The position numbers and the translations under genes are program-made. The notes below the pieces were generated by a model, which did not search any database, had not been told where the DNA came from, and saw nothing but the letters and a program-made list of their open reading frames with translations. 64,000 nucleotides of DNA from NCBI GenBank assembly GCA_963724435.1, contig CAVRUN010000012.1, positions 1 to 64,000 of the forward strand, given 5' to 3'. The DNA is from AP-15 sp963724435. Its GTDB lineage: Bacteria > Pseudomonadota > Alphaproteobacteria > ATCC43930 > CGMCC-115725. Positions within the stretch are counted from its first letter, which is position 1; every line of letters begins with the position of its first letter. Shown here in pieces: positions 53,968 to 62,910 of this stretch.

Positions 53968-56091
53968 CTACATCGGTCTTGAGGGTTTGGCGTCGCGGAA
54001 CGGGGTGTTGGTTTCGGCGAGACGGCGCAGGAACGGCGAGGGCGCCCAGCGCTCGCCATATTGCTGGTGCCACGCGGCGATCTGGCGGTAGACCTCGCCA
54101 ACCCCGATGCCGTCGGCCCAATACATCAGTCCGCCGCGATAGCGGGGAAAACCAAAGCCGTTCAGCCACATCACATCGATGTCGCTGGCGCGGTAGGCCT
54201 TGCCCTCGTCGAGGATGCGGCAGGCCTCGTTGACCGAGGCGAACAATAGCCGGCGCAGGATCTCCTCATCGCTGAACTCGCGCTGCGCGACGCCCATCTC
54301 GGCGGCCTTTTCCCTGATAACGCGCGCCACTTCGGGGTCGGGATGCGGGGTGCGGTCGCCCGGCTCGTATTTGAACCAGCCCGCGCCGGTCTTTTGCCCA
54401 AGCCGGCCCATCTCGACGATCGCGTCGGCGATCGGCATTTTGCGGTAGTTCGGGTTTTGCGCGGCGCGGCGCTGGCGGCTGTCATAGCCGATGTCGAGCC
54501 CCGAGAGATCGGCGGTGGCAAACGGCCCGATCGGATAGCCGAAATCGACCATCACCTTGTCAATCTGCTCGGGCAAGCAGCCCTCTTCGAGCATGATGAT
54601 CATTTCGGTGCCGAATGGCGTGCGGCTGCGGTTGGCGACAAAGCCGTCGCCATTGCCGGCCATCGCACTGATCTTGCCGATCTTGCGCCCCAAATCCATC
54701 CCGGTCGCCAAAGTGTCGGGGGCGCTTTTGGCACCTTTGACGACCTCGAACAGTTTCATGACATTGGCCGGAGCGAAGAAATGCGTGCCGGCAACGTCCT
54801 GCGGCCGTTTGGTCGCGTTCGCCATGATGTCGATGTCGATCCCCGAGGTATTGCTGTAGAGCAACGCCCCCGGTTTCATGACCTCGTCGAGCTTTTTGAA
54901 GACTTCTTCCTTGACCGGGATGCGCTCGAACACGGCTTCGATCACGACATCGCAGTCTTTGATGGCGTCATAGTCAGTGACCGGCTCAATGAGGGAGAGA
55001 CGTCGGTTCATCTCGGCTTCGCTGAGGCTGCCGCGCTTGACGCTGGTTTCGTAATTGGCGCGGATACGGGCGAGGCCGCGGTCGAGCGCCTCCTGGCTCG
55101 CCTCGAGCAATTTCACGGGAAAGCCGAATTCGGCAAAGCTCATCGAGATGCCGCCGCCCATCGTGCCGGCGCCGACGATCGCCGCGGTTTTGATCGGGCG
55201 CAATGGCGTGTCGCGCGGGATGTCGGGGAGCCGCGCCACCTCGCGCTCGGCAAAAAAGGCATAGCGCAGAGCGCGCGCCTCGGCCGAGTTTTCGAGTTCG
55301 TCAAAGAGTTCGCGCTCATGCCGCACACCGTCGTCAAAGGGCATCGTGCAAGCCGCCTCGACCGCAGCGATGCAGTGGTAGGGGGCCTTTTGGCCCCGGG
55401 CGCGGCGCGCGATCGAGCGGCGCATATTGTCGAAGATGGCGGGATCGGTCTTGGCCTCGGCGAGCTTTTCATCGTGCTCCCGGATGCGCGGCAACGGCCT
55501 GACATCGGCGATGCGGCGGGCGAAGGCGATTGCGGCTTCGCGCAGGTCGCCACCCTCGGGGACGATCTCATCGATAATACCGAGGCGGTGCGCCTCGTCG
55601 GCCGGGACATGGCGGCCCGAAGTGATCATCTCCATCGCCGCTTTGGGGCCGACGAGCCGCGGCAGGCGCTGCGTCCCGCCGCTCCCCGGCAGGATGCCGA
55701 TCAATACTTCGGGCAGGCCGACCTTGGCGCTCGGGACGGCGATGCGGTAGTTCGAGGCGAGCGCCAGTTCGAGACCGCCGCCCAGGGCATAGCCGTGGAT
55801 CGCGGCGACGACCGGTTTTTCGCTTTTGTCGAGGATTTGATGCGGGCGGCGGCCCTCGACCGGCGGCGGCCGATTGGTGCCAAAGGTGCGAATGTCGGCG
55901 CCGGCGATAAAGCTGCGGCCCGCGCCGATCAGCACCATCGCCTTGATCGCCGGGTCGGCGTTGCCGCGCTCGACACTCTCGACGATGCCCTCGGGAACGC
56001 CCGGGGACAACGCGTTGACCGGCGGGTTGTCAACGGTGATGACACCGATCGCGTCGACATTCTCAAACCGCACCACGGTGTTCTCGGCCAT
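53968..56091 (-). CDS. Enoyl-CoA hydratase / 3-hydroxyacyl-CoA dehydrogenase fusion (FadJ/FadB-like)
   Basis: A 707-residue multifunctional beta-oxidation enzyme. Residues 1-200 form a crotonase domain (oxyanion AGADIRTFG, HGYALGGGLELALASNYRIA, EVLIGILPGSGGTQRLPRLVG). Residues 300-480 form the NAD domain (AAIVGAGTMGGGISMSFAEFG) with catalytic His in AGTHFFAPANVMKLFEV. A C-terminal HAD domain duplicates (NRSRTPFGTEMIIMLEEG and WLNGFGFPRYRGG). ATG 56091 follows GGGAGGAACGAC. It hydrates enoyl-CoA and oxidises the 3-hydroxyacyl product. Confidence 0.95.
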   Translation of the reverse strand: MAENTVVRFENVDAIGVITVDNPPVNALSPGVPEGIVESVERGNADPAIKAMVLIGAGRSFIAGADIRTFGTNRPPPVEGRRPHQILDKSEKPVVAAIHGYALGGGLELALASNYRIAVPSAKVGLPEVLIGILPGSGGTQRLPRLVGPKAAMEMITSGRHVPADEAHRLGIIDEIVPEGGDLREAAIAFARRIADVRPLPRIREHDEKLAEAKTDPAIFDNMRRSIARRARGQKAPYHCIAAVEAACTMPFDDGVRHERELFDELENSAEARALRYAFFAEREVARLPDIPRDTPLRPIKTAAIVGAGTMGGGISMSFAEFGFPVKLLEASQEALDRGLARIRANYETSVKRGSLSEAEMNRRLSLIEPVTDYDAIKDCDVVIEAVFERIPVKEEVFKKLDEVMKPGALLYSNTSGIDIDIMANATKRPQDVAGTHFFAPANVMKLFEVVKGAKSAPDTLATGMDLGRKIGKISAMAGNGDGFVANRSRTPFGTEMIIMLEEGCLPEQIDKVMVDFGYPIGPFATADLSGLDIGYDSRQRRAAQNPNYRKMPIADAIVEMGRLGQKTGAGWFKYEPGDRTPHPDPEVARVIREKAAEMGVAQREFSDEEILRRLLFASVNEACRILDEGKAYRASDIDVMWLNGFGFPRYRGGLMYWADGIGVGEVYRQIAAWHQQYGERWAPSPFLRRLAETNTPFRDAKPSRPM

Positions 56092-56151
56092 GTCGTTCCT
56101 CCCATAAGTTCGCAATGAGCGGTGAGCAATGAGATGCTCATAGCATGCCCG

Positions 56152-56213
56152 CGTCATACCGGCGAAAGCCCGTATCTATGGCCGCTGTGGATCCCGACCT
56201 TCGTCGGGATGAC
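56152..56213. repeat. Palindromic interspersed repeat (GTCAT-CC type)
   Basis: An imperfect inverted repeat. The left arm is GTCATACCGGCGAAAGCCCG and the right arm, read inverted, is GTCATCCCGACGAAGGTCGG. This resembles the abundant intergenic palindromes of Rhizobiales. It lies upstream of the fadJ-like gene. Confidence 0.7.
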
Positions 56214-56295
56214 CTCGGCTGAGATGCCACGGATCTTGGTCAACCAATGAAAAGCCACCCGCTCGCTGTCTCCCCGCCTCTTTGTTCAACAAGAC

Positions 56296-57450
56296 TTACA
56301 CCGTTGCGCCGGTGCCTAAAATGACGGTCGCTTGTGAAGACAAGACGCCGCCATTGCCGTGGGCGATCGCGGTTTCGCAATCAGCGACCTGTCGCGCGCC
56401 GCATTCGCCGCGCAATTGGCGCGTCGCCTCGATCAGCAGAAACAGGCCGTACATGCCGGGATGGCAGAAAGACAGCCCGCCGCCATTGGTGTTGACCGGC
56501 AATGCCCCGCCCGGGGCGATCCGGTCGCCTTCGACAAACGAGCCGCCCTCGCCCTTTTTGCAAAAGCCGAGGTCCTCGAGGAACAAGATCGTGTTGATCG
56601 TAAACGCATCGTAGAGTTCGAGTACGTCGATGTCCGACGGCGCGAGCCTTGCCATGTCATAGGCGGCGTGACCCGAAGCCAACGCGCCGGTCACGGTCAG
56701 GTCGGGCATGCTCGAAATATTGGCGTGGGTGATCGCCTGGCCGGTCCCCAGCACATAGGCCGGCGGCTTTTTGAGCGAGCGGGCGCGCTCGGCGGTGGTC
56801 ATGATCACCGCACCGCCGCCATCGGTCACGAGGCAAATGTCGCGCACCGTGAACGGATAGCTGATCATCCGCGCCGACAGCACTTCGGGGATGGTCAGCG
56901 GCTTCTTTTCCCAGGCGGCCGGGTTCAGCAATGCCCATTGGCGCGCCGCAACCGCAACCGCGGCCAATTGCTCGCGGGTGGTGCCGTATTGGTGCATGTA
57001 GCGCGAGGCGGCAAGCGCGTAGGCGGTCGACGGCAGAAACGGGCGGAACGGCGTCTCATAGGGATTGTATTCGCGCACCGAGGCGTGGCGGCGGCCAATC
57101 GTGCGCTGCGTCGATCCGTAAGCAATCACCGCGACTTGGCACAGGCCGAGCTGCAGCGCGGCTTGGGCATGCGCCACATGAAACATAAAAGACGAGCCGC
57201 CGAGGATCGTCGTGTCGATAAAGGCGGGCGAGATCCCGAGATATTCGGCAAGGTTGAGGCCCGAGGTGCGGCTTTGCGCAGTAGCGCAGATCAGCCCGTC
57301 GACATCGCTGAGCCTGAGCCCGCAATCCGCGAGGGCGCGGTGGATGCCCTGCGCCATCAAATCGATTGGGCTCATTTCGGCGGCGACGGCGCCGAGATCG
57401 GATTCGGCAACACCGACGATCGCAGCCGCGCCGCGCCGGAGCCCGTCCAT
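56296..57450 (-). CDS. Thiolase-fold (SCP-x/Ltp-like) protein without nucleophilic Cys
   Basis: A 384-residue thiolase-superfamily protein (PF-type SCP2 thiolase). The usual nucleophilic Cys loop is replaced by TTILGGSSFMFHVAHA. NTNGGGLSFCHPGMYG keeps the conserved His, and the usual second Cys region reads AHGNGGVLSSQATVIL. These substitutions are characteristic of Ltp-like aldolases in steroid side-chain degradation, which act with a DUF35 partner. Its ATG overlaps the DUF35 stop by one base (TGATG), a strong sign of coupling. Confidence 0.88.
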   Translation of the reverse strand: MDGLRRGAAAIVGVAESDLGAVAAEMSPIDLMAQGIHRALADCGLRLSDVDGLICATAQSRTSGLNLAEYLGISPAFIDTTILGGSSFMFHVAHAQAALQLGLCQVAVIAYGSTQRTIGRRHASVREYNPYETPFRPFLPSTAYALAASRYMHQYGTTREQLAAVAVAARQWALLNPAAWEKKPLTIPEVLSARMISYPFTVRDICLVTDGGGAVIMTTAERARSLKKPPAYVLGTGQAITHANISSMPDLTVTGALASGHAAYDMARLAPSDIDVLELYDAFTINTILFLEDLGFCKKGEGGSFVEGDRIAPGGALPVNTNGGGLSFCHPGMYGLFLLIEATRQLRGECGARQVADCETAIAHGNGGVLSSQATVILGTGATV

Positions 57451-57863
57451 CACGCACCCTCCGCCGGGGTGAATACCGGGTAAGCAGGTTCATCACTCGA
57501 AGCCTGCTCGCTCGAAGCCTGATCGCCTTTGGGCCGATGGACCCGGAACCTGACGCGCATGCCGATCTTGACCGCCTCCGGGGCGATGTCTTCGACCCGA
57601 CTCATCAGCCGAAAGCCTTCATCGACATCGATCAGCACGACGTTATAGGGCGCGCCGTCGCGCGGGTGCGTCACCGTCGTGGCGTAGACCGTGCCGACAC
57701 CGGCGCTGACCCGCCACTCGAGACGATCGCTGCCGGTGTGCGGGCAGATCACCCGCGGATAAAACACCGCCCGGTTGGCTTCCGGGCTCCATTGGTAAGC
57801 CAGCTCGCCGTTCTCGAGATGTTGTTGATAGATCGCCAGTGGCGATTGCGAGATCCGCTCCAT
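57450..57863 (-). CDS. DUF35 OB-fold protein, partner of the thiolase-like gene
   Basis: A 137-residue protein (start ATG 57863, after GGGAAT). It has a rubredoxin-like N-terminal stretch followed by an OB fold (GVGTVYATTVTHPRDGAPYNVVLIDVDEGFRLMSRV). The zinc ribbon is degenerate: VFYPRVICPHTGSDRLEW keeps one Cys where four are usual. DUF35 proteins bind acyl-CoA and form complexes with thiolase-like partners. The tail has an unusual duplicated QASSEQASSDE. Confidence 0.88.
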   Translation of the reverse strand: MERISQSPLAIYQQHLENGELAYQWSPEANRAVFYPRVICPHTGSDRLEWRVSAGVGTVYATTVTHPRDGAPYNVVLIDVDEGFRLMSRVEDIAPEAVKIGMRVRFRVHRPKGDQASSEQASSDEPAYPVFTPAEGA

Positions 57864-57948
57864 ATTCCCCTCCCTCGGCACGCGCGATTGTGTCCACTTG
57901 CCGCCGCAGCGGCAAGATCGCGCAAAAGCCGGGCCGTCGACGGCGCGG

Positions 57949-58212
57949 TCAGGTCAGTGAGATCAATGTCCCGATCAGATCGGCCGGCCACACCAGGCTA
58001 ACCGGCGCCGATACGATCGCATGGCCGAAGGACGCGTCGCCTTCGGCGAAGTTGAATGCGAGGTGGTGGCTGAAATGGGCAAGCACGCCGGCGAAATAAA
58101 GGCCTGCCGCCAATTTCACAAAGAGATGAGCTTGTCGCGGTTGCTTTGGCTTTGCCGCAGCAAAGGAAAAGACTCGACGTCCGTATTTGGGCAATCCCGG
58201 TGGTCCGATCAT
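57949..58212 (-). CDS. Small membrane protein
   Basis: An 87-residue protein with two hydrophobic segments (LFVKLAAGLYFAGVLAHFSHH and HAIVSAPVSLVWPADLIGTLIS). ATG 58212 follows a weak GGTGAG. Not a recognised family. It lies between DUF35 and the TSUP exporter, on the same strand. Confidence 0.55.
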   Translation of the reverse strand: MIGPPGLPKYGRRVFSFAAAKPKQPRQAHLFVKLAAGLYFAGVLAHFSHHLAFNFAEGDASFGHAIVSAPVSLVWPADLIGTLISLT

Positions 58213-58388
58213 GATCTCACCTGGGCGTAAATAATGTCGTCGGCAGCAATGCGCGTCGAATGCCGGCGCCTTCCTTGGAAATCGGCAGCGCTTCGGGGTA
58301 GATCGAGCATCGCGCGGCAAAGATACTCTGCGGTCTCGCCGGCGTCATCAGCAGATGTTGCAACGCGACCAGAAATATTGCCGCGGTG

Positions 58389-59153
58389 TCAGCGCCCGCT
58401 GCCGTAAAGGCCGCTTGCCTGCACCAGCGTAAACAATCCGGCAAAAATCAGCAGACCGATGGCGAGTATAGTAAACGCGCCGGCGCCGAGGCGATCGCCC
58501 AGCGGCCGGCCAATCAGGCCGCCGAGAAAAGCAAACGGGAGCAGGATACCCGATGTCAACCAGGTGTGGATGGGAACGCCGATGGTCGCCGCATGCGCCG
58601 CCAGCGTAGCGGCGTAGACCAGAGCAAAGAACGCCAGCAAGGTCGCGCGGATCACTTGCGAGGCGGCGCCGGCCAGCAGCAGATAGATCAGCACCGGTGG
58701 TCCCGCCATGCCGACCAGCGCCGCCGCGGCGCCGGAAACAGCGCCGGCGGCGAGATCGCGGTTATGGCTTGCTTTGAGCAGTTTCGCCGGCCGCGCATTG
58801 CCGCGCGACAGCGCCAACAGGGCGGCAAAACCGAGAACGATCGCGCCCGCAGCGAGGCGAACGAGCTTTGGGTCGGCGTAGCGGAATGCGAGAAGACCGA
58901 GGGGCAAGCCCGCGACACTGCCGAGGAGGAAGCGCAGCAGCAACCCCGATTGGACGGCATAGCGCAGCCGCGGCAGGACGACCGCCGAAAGCGCCGTCGC
59001 CACGATAATCACTAGATGGACCGCTGTGGCGGGCGGCACGATCATCAAATAGAGAGGGGTCGCGACCACCGCAAACCCAAACCCGCCGGCCGCCTGCAGC
59101 AAGGCTGCGCCAAACGTCGTGGCGGCAAGCGCGGCCCATGCCACGAGGCTCAC
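58389..59153 (-). CDS. TSUP (TauE/SafE) sulfite-exporter-family permease
   Basis: A 254-residue membrane permease with seven to eight helices. The family pattern is two related halves: LVAWAALAATTFGAALLQAAGGFGFAVVATPLYLMI (first helix pair) and GAVSGAAAALVGMAGPPVLIYLLLAGAASQVIRATLLAFFAL (second). The LGSVAGLPLGLLAFRYADPKLVRLAAG loop lies between. TSUP members export sulfite or organosulfur anions; the cargo is not known. A link to the sulfite-oxidase gene is remote (20 kb). Confidence 0.9.
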   Translation of the reverse strand: MSLVAWAALAATTFGAALLQAAGGFGFAVVATPLYLMIVPPATAVHLVIIVATALSAVVLPRLRYAVQSGLLLRFLLGSVAGLPLGLLAFRYADPKLVRLAAGAIVLGFAALLALSRGNARPAKLLKASHNRDLAAGAVSGAAAALVGMAGPPVLIYLLLAGAASQVIRATLLAFFALVYAATLAAHAATIGVPIHTWLTSGILLPFAFLGGLIGRPLGDRLGAGAFTILAIGLLIFAGLFTLVQASGLYGSGR

Positions 59154-59174
59154 AATGCCGCTCAGCCGAGCGGG

Positions 59175-59588
59175 TCAGGGAGTTTTGTGGACTGCGGCCG
59201 CTTGGCGCGGCGGCGGATCGTCATGGCGGAGGGCAAACGACCCGGCGATCGTCTCGATGCGGTAGCCGCAGCAAAAGCGGGCGACAAAGGCATGCGCAAA
59301 GGCCGCGCTCTCGAAATAGAACGCGACTGCGTCGTTGACCACGCCAATCGTTCCGGCCGGCGCCGAGGCCCAGCCGCCGGCGCCGCAGGTTTCGTCGAGC
59401 CAGGCATGGATCAGCATCAGCTGGCGGCCGAGCCCCTCGGGCGGCACCGCGATCCGCACCCGCACCGGAAACTGCCGCTCTGCCTCACGCTGGGCCTGTC
59501 GAGACGCTCGCGTCACTGTGACACCGTTGTTCGTGGTTTGTTTCCCAAGGAGCCTACACTGTCCGGTATGCGGCTGTCGAGAGGGCAA
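59175..59588 (-). CDS. Conserved hypothetical protein
   Basis: A 137-residue open frame. Only the central part looks conserved (FPVRVRIAVPPEGLGRQLML, IHAWLDETCGAGGWASAPAG, VVNDAVAFYFESAAFAHAFV), resembling Bradyrhizobium-type hypotheticals. The actual start may be an internal GTG in VTVTRASRQAQREAE. It lies 21 bases downstream of the TSUP gene start, on the same strand. Confidence 0.6.
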   Translation of the reverse strand: MPSRQPHTGQCRLLGKQTTNNGVTVTRASRQAQREAERQFPVRVRIAVPPEGLGRQLMLIHAWLDETCGAGGWASAPAGTIGVVNDAVAFYFESAAFAHAFVARFCCGYRIETIAGSFALRHDDPPPRQAAAVHKTP

Positions 59589-59765
59589 AGACCGACAAAT
59601 CGGCGGCGGTAGGACCGGGGATTCGGCGGGGCCGGGGTTCGGCGCGGCAAGGGTGGCGCGGGCGATGGTCTTCGGCCCAGATTAGGGCTGCGGGCGAGCT
59701 CGTGGTCTTGACCCGGGCCGGGCCGCGGGTCAGGCTGATCGAGGGGAGAAACGCCGGAGAGGGCC

Positions 59766-60548
59766 ATGGCCGAGCCGCAGGTGCTTTCAATCGAAATCAA
59801 CGGCTTTGCGACGCGCGTGTGGCGGGCGAGCGCCGGACCCAAGCTGGGCTTTCTCGCCGGGTTTGGCGGATTGCCGCGCTGGGTCCCGTTTCTCGACGCG
59901 CTGGCGCGCGAGCGCACGGTCATCGTGCCGTCACTGCCGGGGCATCCCGGCGGCGACCGCGGGCACACCGTCCTCGACAGCCATCTTGATTGGGTCTTGG
60001 AGGTGCGCGAGCTGCTGCAAAAAGCCGGGCTCGATGGCGCCGATTTGGCCGGCAGCTCGGTTGGCGGTTCGTTTGCCGCAGAGGTCGCGGCGATCTGGCC
60101 CGGTATGGTGCGCCGACTGGCATTGATCGCCCCCTGGGGATTGTTCGACGAGAAGGACCCGGCGACCGACCCTTGGGCGCAGCGCGCACCCGACGTGCCG
60201 GGGCTGATGTGCGCCGATCCCGAGCGCTGGAATCAGCTCAAGGCTGCCCCCGAAGGCGCCAATTCGCCCGAATGGCCGATCGAGCAGACCCGCGCCGCCG
60301 AGGCCGCCGCCCGCGCGTTTTGGCCGCTCGGCAATACTAAGCTGGAAAAGCGGCTGCCGCTGATCCAGGCCCCGACCCTGCTGATCTGGGGCGCCGAAGA
60401 CCGGATCATGCCAAAGAGCTACGCCGAGCGCTTCGCCGACGCGATCGCCGGGCCTAGCGAAATCGCGATGATCCCGGGCGCCGGCCATTTAGCCGAGCTC
60501 GACAAGCCCGATGAGGTCGCTGCCGCTATCCTGCGCTGGACCGCCTGA
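59766..60548 (+). CDS. Alpha/beta hydrolase
   Basis: A 260-residue alpha/beta hydrolase fold enzyme: LGFLAGFGGLPRWVPFLDAL, nucleophile motif LAGSSVGGSFAAEVAA (Ser), acid Asp in LIWGAEDRIMPKSY and His in IPGAGHLAELDKPDEV. The length is ordinary. The substrate is unknown. It is divergent from the preceding hypothetical gene. Confidence 0.92.
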   Translation: MAEPQVLSIEINGFATRVWRASAGPKLGFLAGFGGLPRWVPFLDALARERTVIVPSLPGHPGGDRGHTVLDSHLDWVLEVRELLQKAGLDGADLAGSSVGGSFAAEVAAIWPGMVRRLALIAPWGLFDEKDPATDPWAQRAPDVPGLMCADPERWNQLKAAPEGANSPEWPIEQTRAAEAAARAFWPLGNTKLEKRLPLIQAPTLLIWGAEDRIMPKSYAERFADAIAGPSEIAMIPGAGHLAELDKPDEVAAAILRWTA

Positions 60549-61358
60549 AACACCCGGACCCGCTGGGGACCACGAGCTGGTTAAATCGGGGCCTTCACGC
60601 GCCAGCTCGGTAGCGCGGTCAGCGCCGCATGAGTGGTGGGTCGGCCGCTGATCTGGCCTCTTGTTCCCGGGCTGCTAGCCGCCGCAGTAGACGCGGGACA
60701 TCGCCTCCTCGGTCGCTAGCTAGAGCAACCATCGCGCCGCCGCAGCTTGTGACGCCCGCGGCGTTATCACCGGCACGGATATCTCGCCCGCGATGCTCAG
60801 GCGCCCGCTCCCGATTACTAGGGCGTTTCGAGCGCCGGCCGCCGAAGGCCAAGCCTTGGTTTTTCAGGCCGCCACGGCAAGGCAATGCGGAGTGACCGAT
60901 TGCGCTCGCTAACGAATTCTTAATCCAGCGATGCCTATTTATTTCGGGTTCACCAAGCCGAACCTTCGGAAAAACCGACAAGTAGGGGATCGACGAGCCC
61001 GGCCCTTCGATGGACCTCCCGGTGGGCCAGGCAAACGCGCGCATGTAGCGGCCGAACCGGCGAGCCAGCATGCAGCCGATCTGAAACTGGTCAGCCGCCC
61101 GACTGAGTTTTTTTGCCTCAAAATGAGGATGACACCGGACTGGCTGTCACGGACGGAAATATGACGGCGAGGTGGTAAACAGCGTCCTAAAGAAGTATCC
61201 AGGCAGAAAAAAGGAACAAGGTAAATATCTTAAAATAAAATTTGTAAGAGAAGGGTCTATGTCAGGGGAGATAAAAAGCTTCCATTCGAGTCGGGATTTC
61301 CCCGAGTTATTGCTTAAGTCCTGTTTGGCTGATTACAGCTTCACGTAGTCGGGTCGCT
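60549..61358. other. Intergenic region with an AT-rich segment
   Basis: About 810 bases without a convincing gene; open frames here have no family or ribosome site. The first 600 bases are GC-rich. The stretch from about 61180 to 61280 is strikingly AT-rich (for example AAATATCTTAAAATAAAATT), unlike the rest of the window. It could hold the MFS gene promoter or foreign DNA. Confidence 0.5.
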
Positions 61359-62885
61359 TTGTCTGACCAAGAAATCGCGCGCCGGCCAGGTCGCGATGCG
61401 CCAACGGTCTTAGACCCGGGCGGATCACCTGTCGCGGGTCGACGGCAAGCGACCATCGCCCTGATGATTGCAACCGCGATGCAGGCCTTTGACGCGACGA
61501 TCGCGAATGTCGCCCTGCCACAGCTCGAGCGTGGTTTCGGGCACGGGATCGATCTCGGCTCGTGGGTCATGACAAGTTTTCTGTGCGCCTCGGCAGTGAC
61601 CGCGATCCTGACCGGCTGGCTGCGTCGCCACTGGGGAGGGCGGCAGGTGTTTACCGGCGCGATCGCCTTGTTCGTTGGCGCCTCGGTGCTGTGTGCAGCA
61701 GCCAACACCTTCACGGTGCTGATCTTCTTTCGGCTGATCCAGGGCGCTGCCGCCGGGATCATTCAACCGATGTCGCAAGCAATCATCCTCGACATCTATC
61801 CAAAGCAGGAACATGGGCGGATGCTGGCGATCTGGGGGGCGACAATTATGGCCGGCCCGATGCTGGGCCCGTTACTCGGCGGGGTGATCACCGATCTCGC
61901 ATCATGGCGTTGGATTTTTGCATTGAACGTACCGCTCGGAGCGATAGCGCTTGTGGGATTGGGCGCCGTCCCGTCCAGCACCAAAGCGCTCACGGGCGAT
62001 CGTGTCGATCGGTGGGGCGTCGTGATGCTGGTGATTGCCACCGGTTCGGTGCAATTGGCATTACAGCGCAGCATCGCCCAGATCTGGCCCCCAGCACCCG
62101 AAACGCTCGGCGCGGTAGCAGCGGCGGTTTGCGCTGGTGCTCTGATAGCGGTTCGGGTCGGGCGGGGGCGTTTCGCGCTGTTTCGATTTGACGTGTTCCG
62201 CGACATCAATTTCGCGATCGCCGCGCTCTACAACTTTTTAGTCGGGGCGATCCTATTCACGACGATCGTATTCCTCCCCGCCCTCGCGGAAGGGCCGTTC
62301 GCCTGGAGCGCGACACAAGCCGGCTTGGCGATCGCGCCGCGAGGGATCGGAACCATGACAATGATGCTCGCAATGCGCTACGTGATCGACCGCGTTGATC
62401 ATCGCGCACTGCTGACGATCGGCTTCGTCATAACCGCCGTTGCCCTCGAACTAATGGCCCAGGTGCCTTTGCATGGAGGCGGAATTTGGCTCGCAGCGAC
62501 GAGTGCTGCGCAGGGCATCGGTATTGGCCTGTTGTTCACGCCGCTTAGCACGATTGCCTTTTCGACACTTGATGCAGAATTGCGTACCGATGGAGCTGGT
62601 CTTTACAACCTCGCTCGGCAGCTCGGCTGCGCCACTGGCGTCGCAGCGATGACCGCGGTGTTGCAGGCGCGCATTCAAATCCACGTTAAGCATCTCCACT
62701 CCGCCGACGCGATAGCGACCTCATCGCCGCAGGCGCATTCGCTTGCCTCTTTTGGGGCGTACACTGATTGTTTCCGGTTGCTTGCGATCACCGCCCTGAT
62801 GATGATCCCGGGCGTTTTTTTGTTTCGGATGGTTCGCCCGTTGCTGTCCGCTCTCGATGCCAATCCTGGAGCACCGCGGCCATAG
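61359..62885 (+). CDS. MFS drug-efflux transporter, DHA2 (14-TM) type
   Basis: A 508-residue EmrB/QacA-like pump exporting drugs by proton antiport. Signatures are FDATIANVALPQLERGF in TM1, the loop WLRRHWGGRQVFTGAIALFVGASVLCA, and IMAGPMLGPLLGGVITD (TM5 motif C). TTG 61359 is the only start that keeps TM1, and its ribosome site is weak. No EmrA-type partner or TetR-like regulator is adjacent. Confidence 0.92.
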   Translation: MSDQEIARRPGRDAPTVLDPGGSPVAGRRQATIALMIATAMQAFDATIANVALPQLERGFGHGIDLGSWVMTSFLCASAVTAILTGWLRRHWGGRQVFTGAIALFVGASVLCAAANTFTVLIFFRLIQGAAAGIIQPMSQAIILDIYPKQEHGRMLAIWGATIMAGPMLGPLLGGVITDLASWRWIFALNVPLGAIALVGLGAVPSSTKALTGDRVDRWGVVMLVIATGSVQLALQRSIAQIWPPAPETLGAVAAAVCAGALIAVRVGRGRFALFRFDVFRDINFAIAALYNFLVGAILFTTIVFLPALAEGPFAWSATQAGLAIAPRGIGTMTMMLAMRYVIDRVDHRALLTIGFVITAVALELMAQVPLHGGGIWLAATSAAQGIGIGLLFTPLSTIAFSTLDAELRTDGAGLYNLARQLGCATGVAAMTAVLQARIQIHVKHLHSADAIATSSPQAHSLASFGAYTDCFRLLAITALMMIPGVFLFRMVRPLLSALDANPGAPRP

Positions 62886-62910
62886 AGATACTGCGGGGGG
62901 GCCCCGCAAC

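Noticed and set aside
54343..56118. 591-codon plus-strand frame opposite the fadJ-like gene
   Set aside because: Long because of high GC; it has no domain and mirrors the codon pattern of the real gene.
60619..61071. 150-codon minus-strand frame in the gap before the MFS gene
   Set aside because: Arg-rich composition, no ribosome site, no family.
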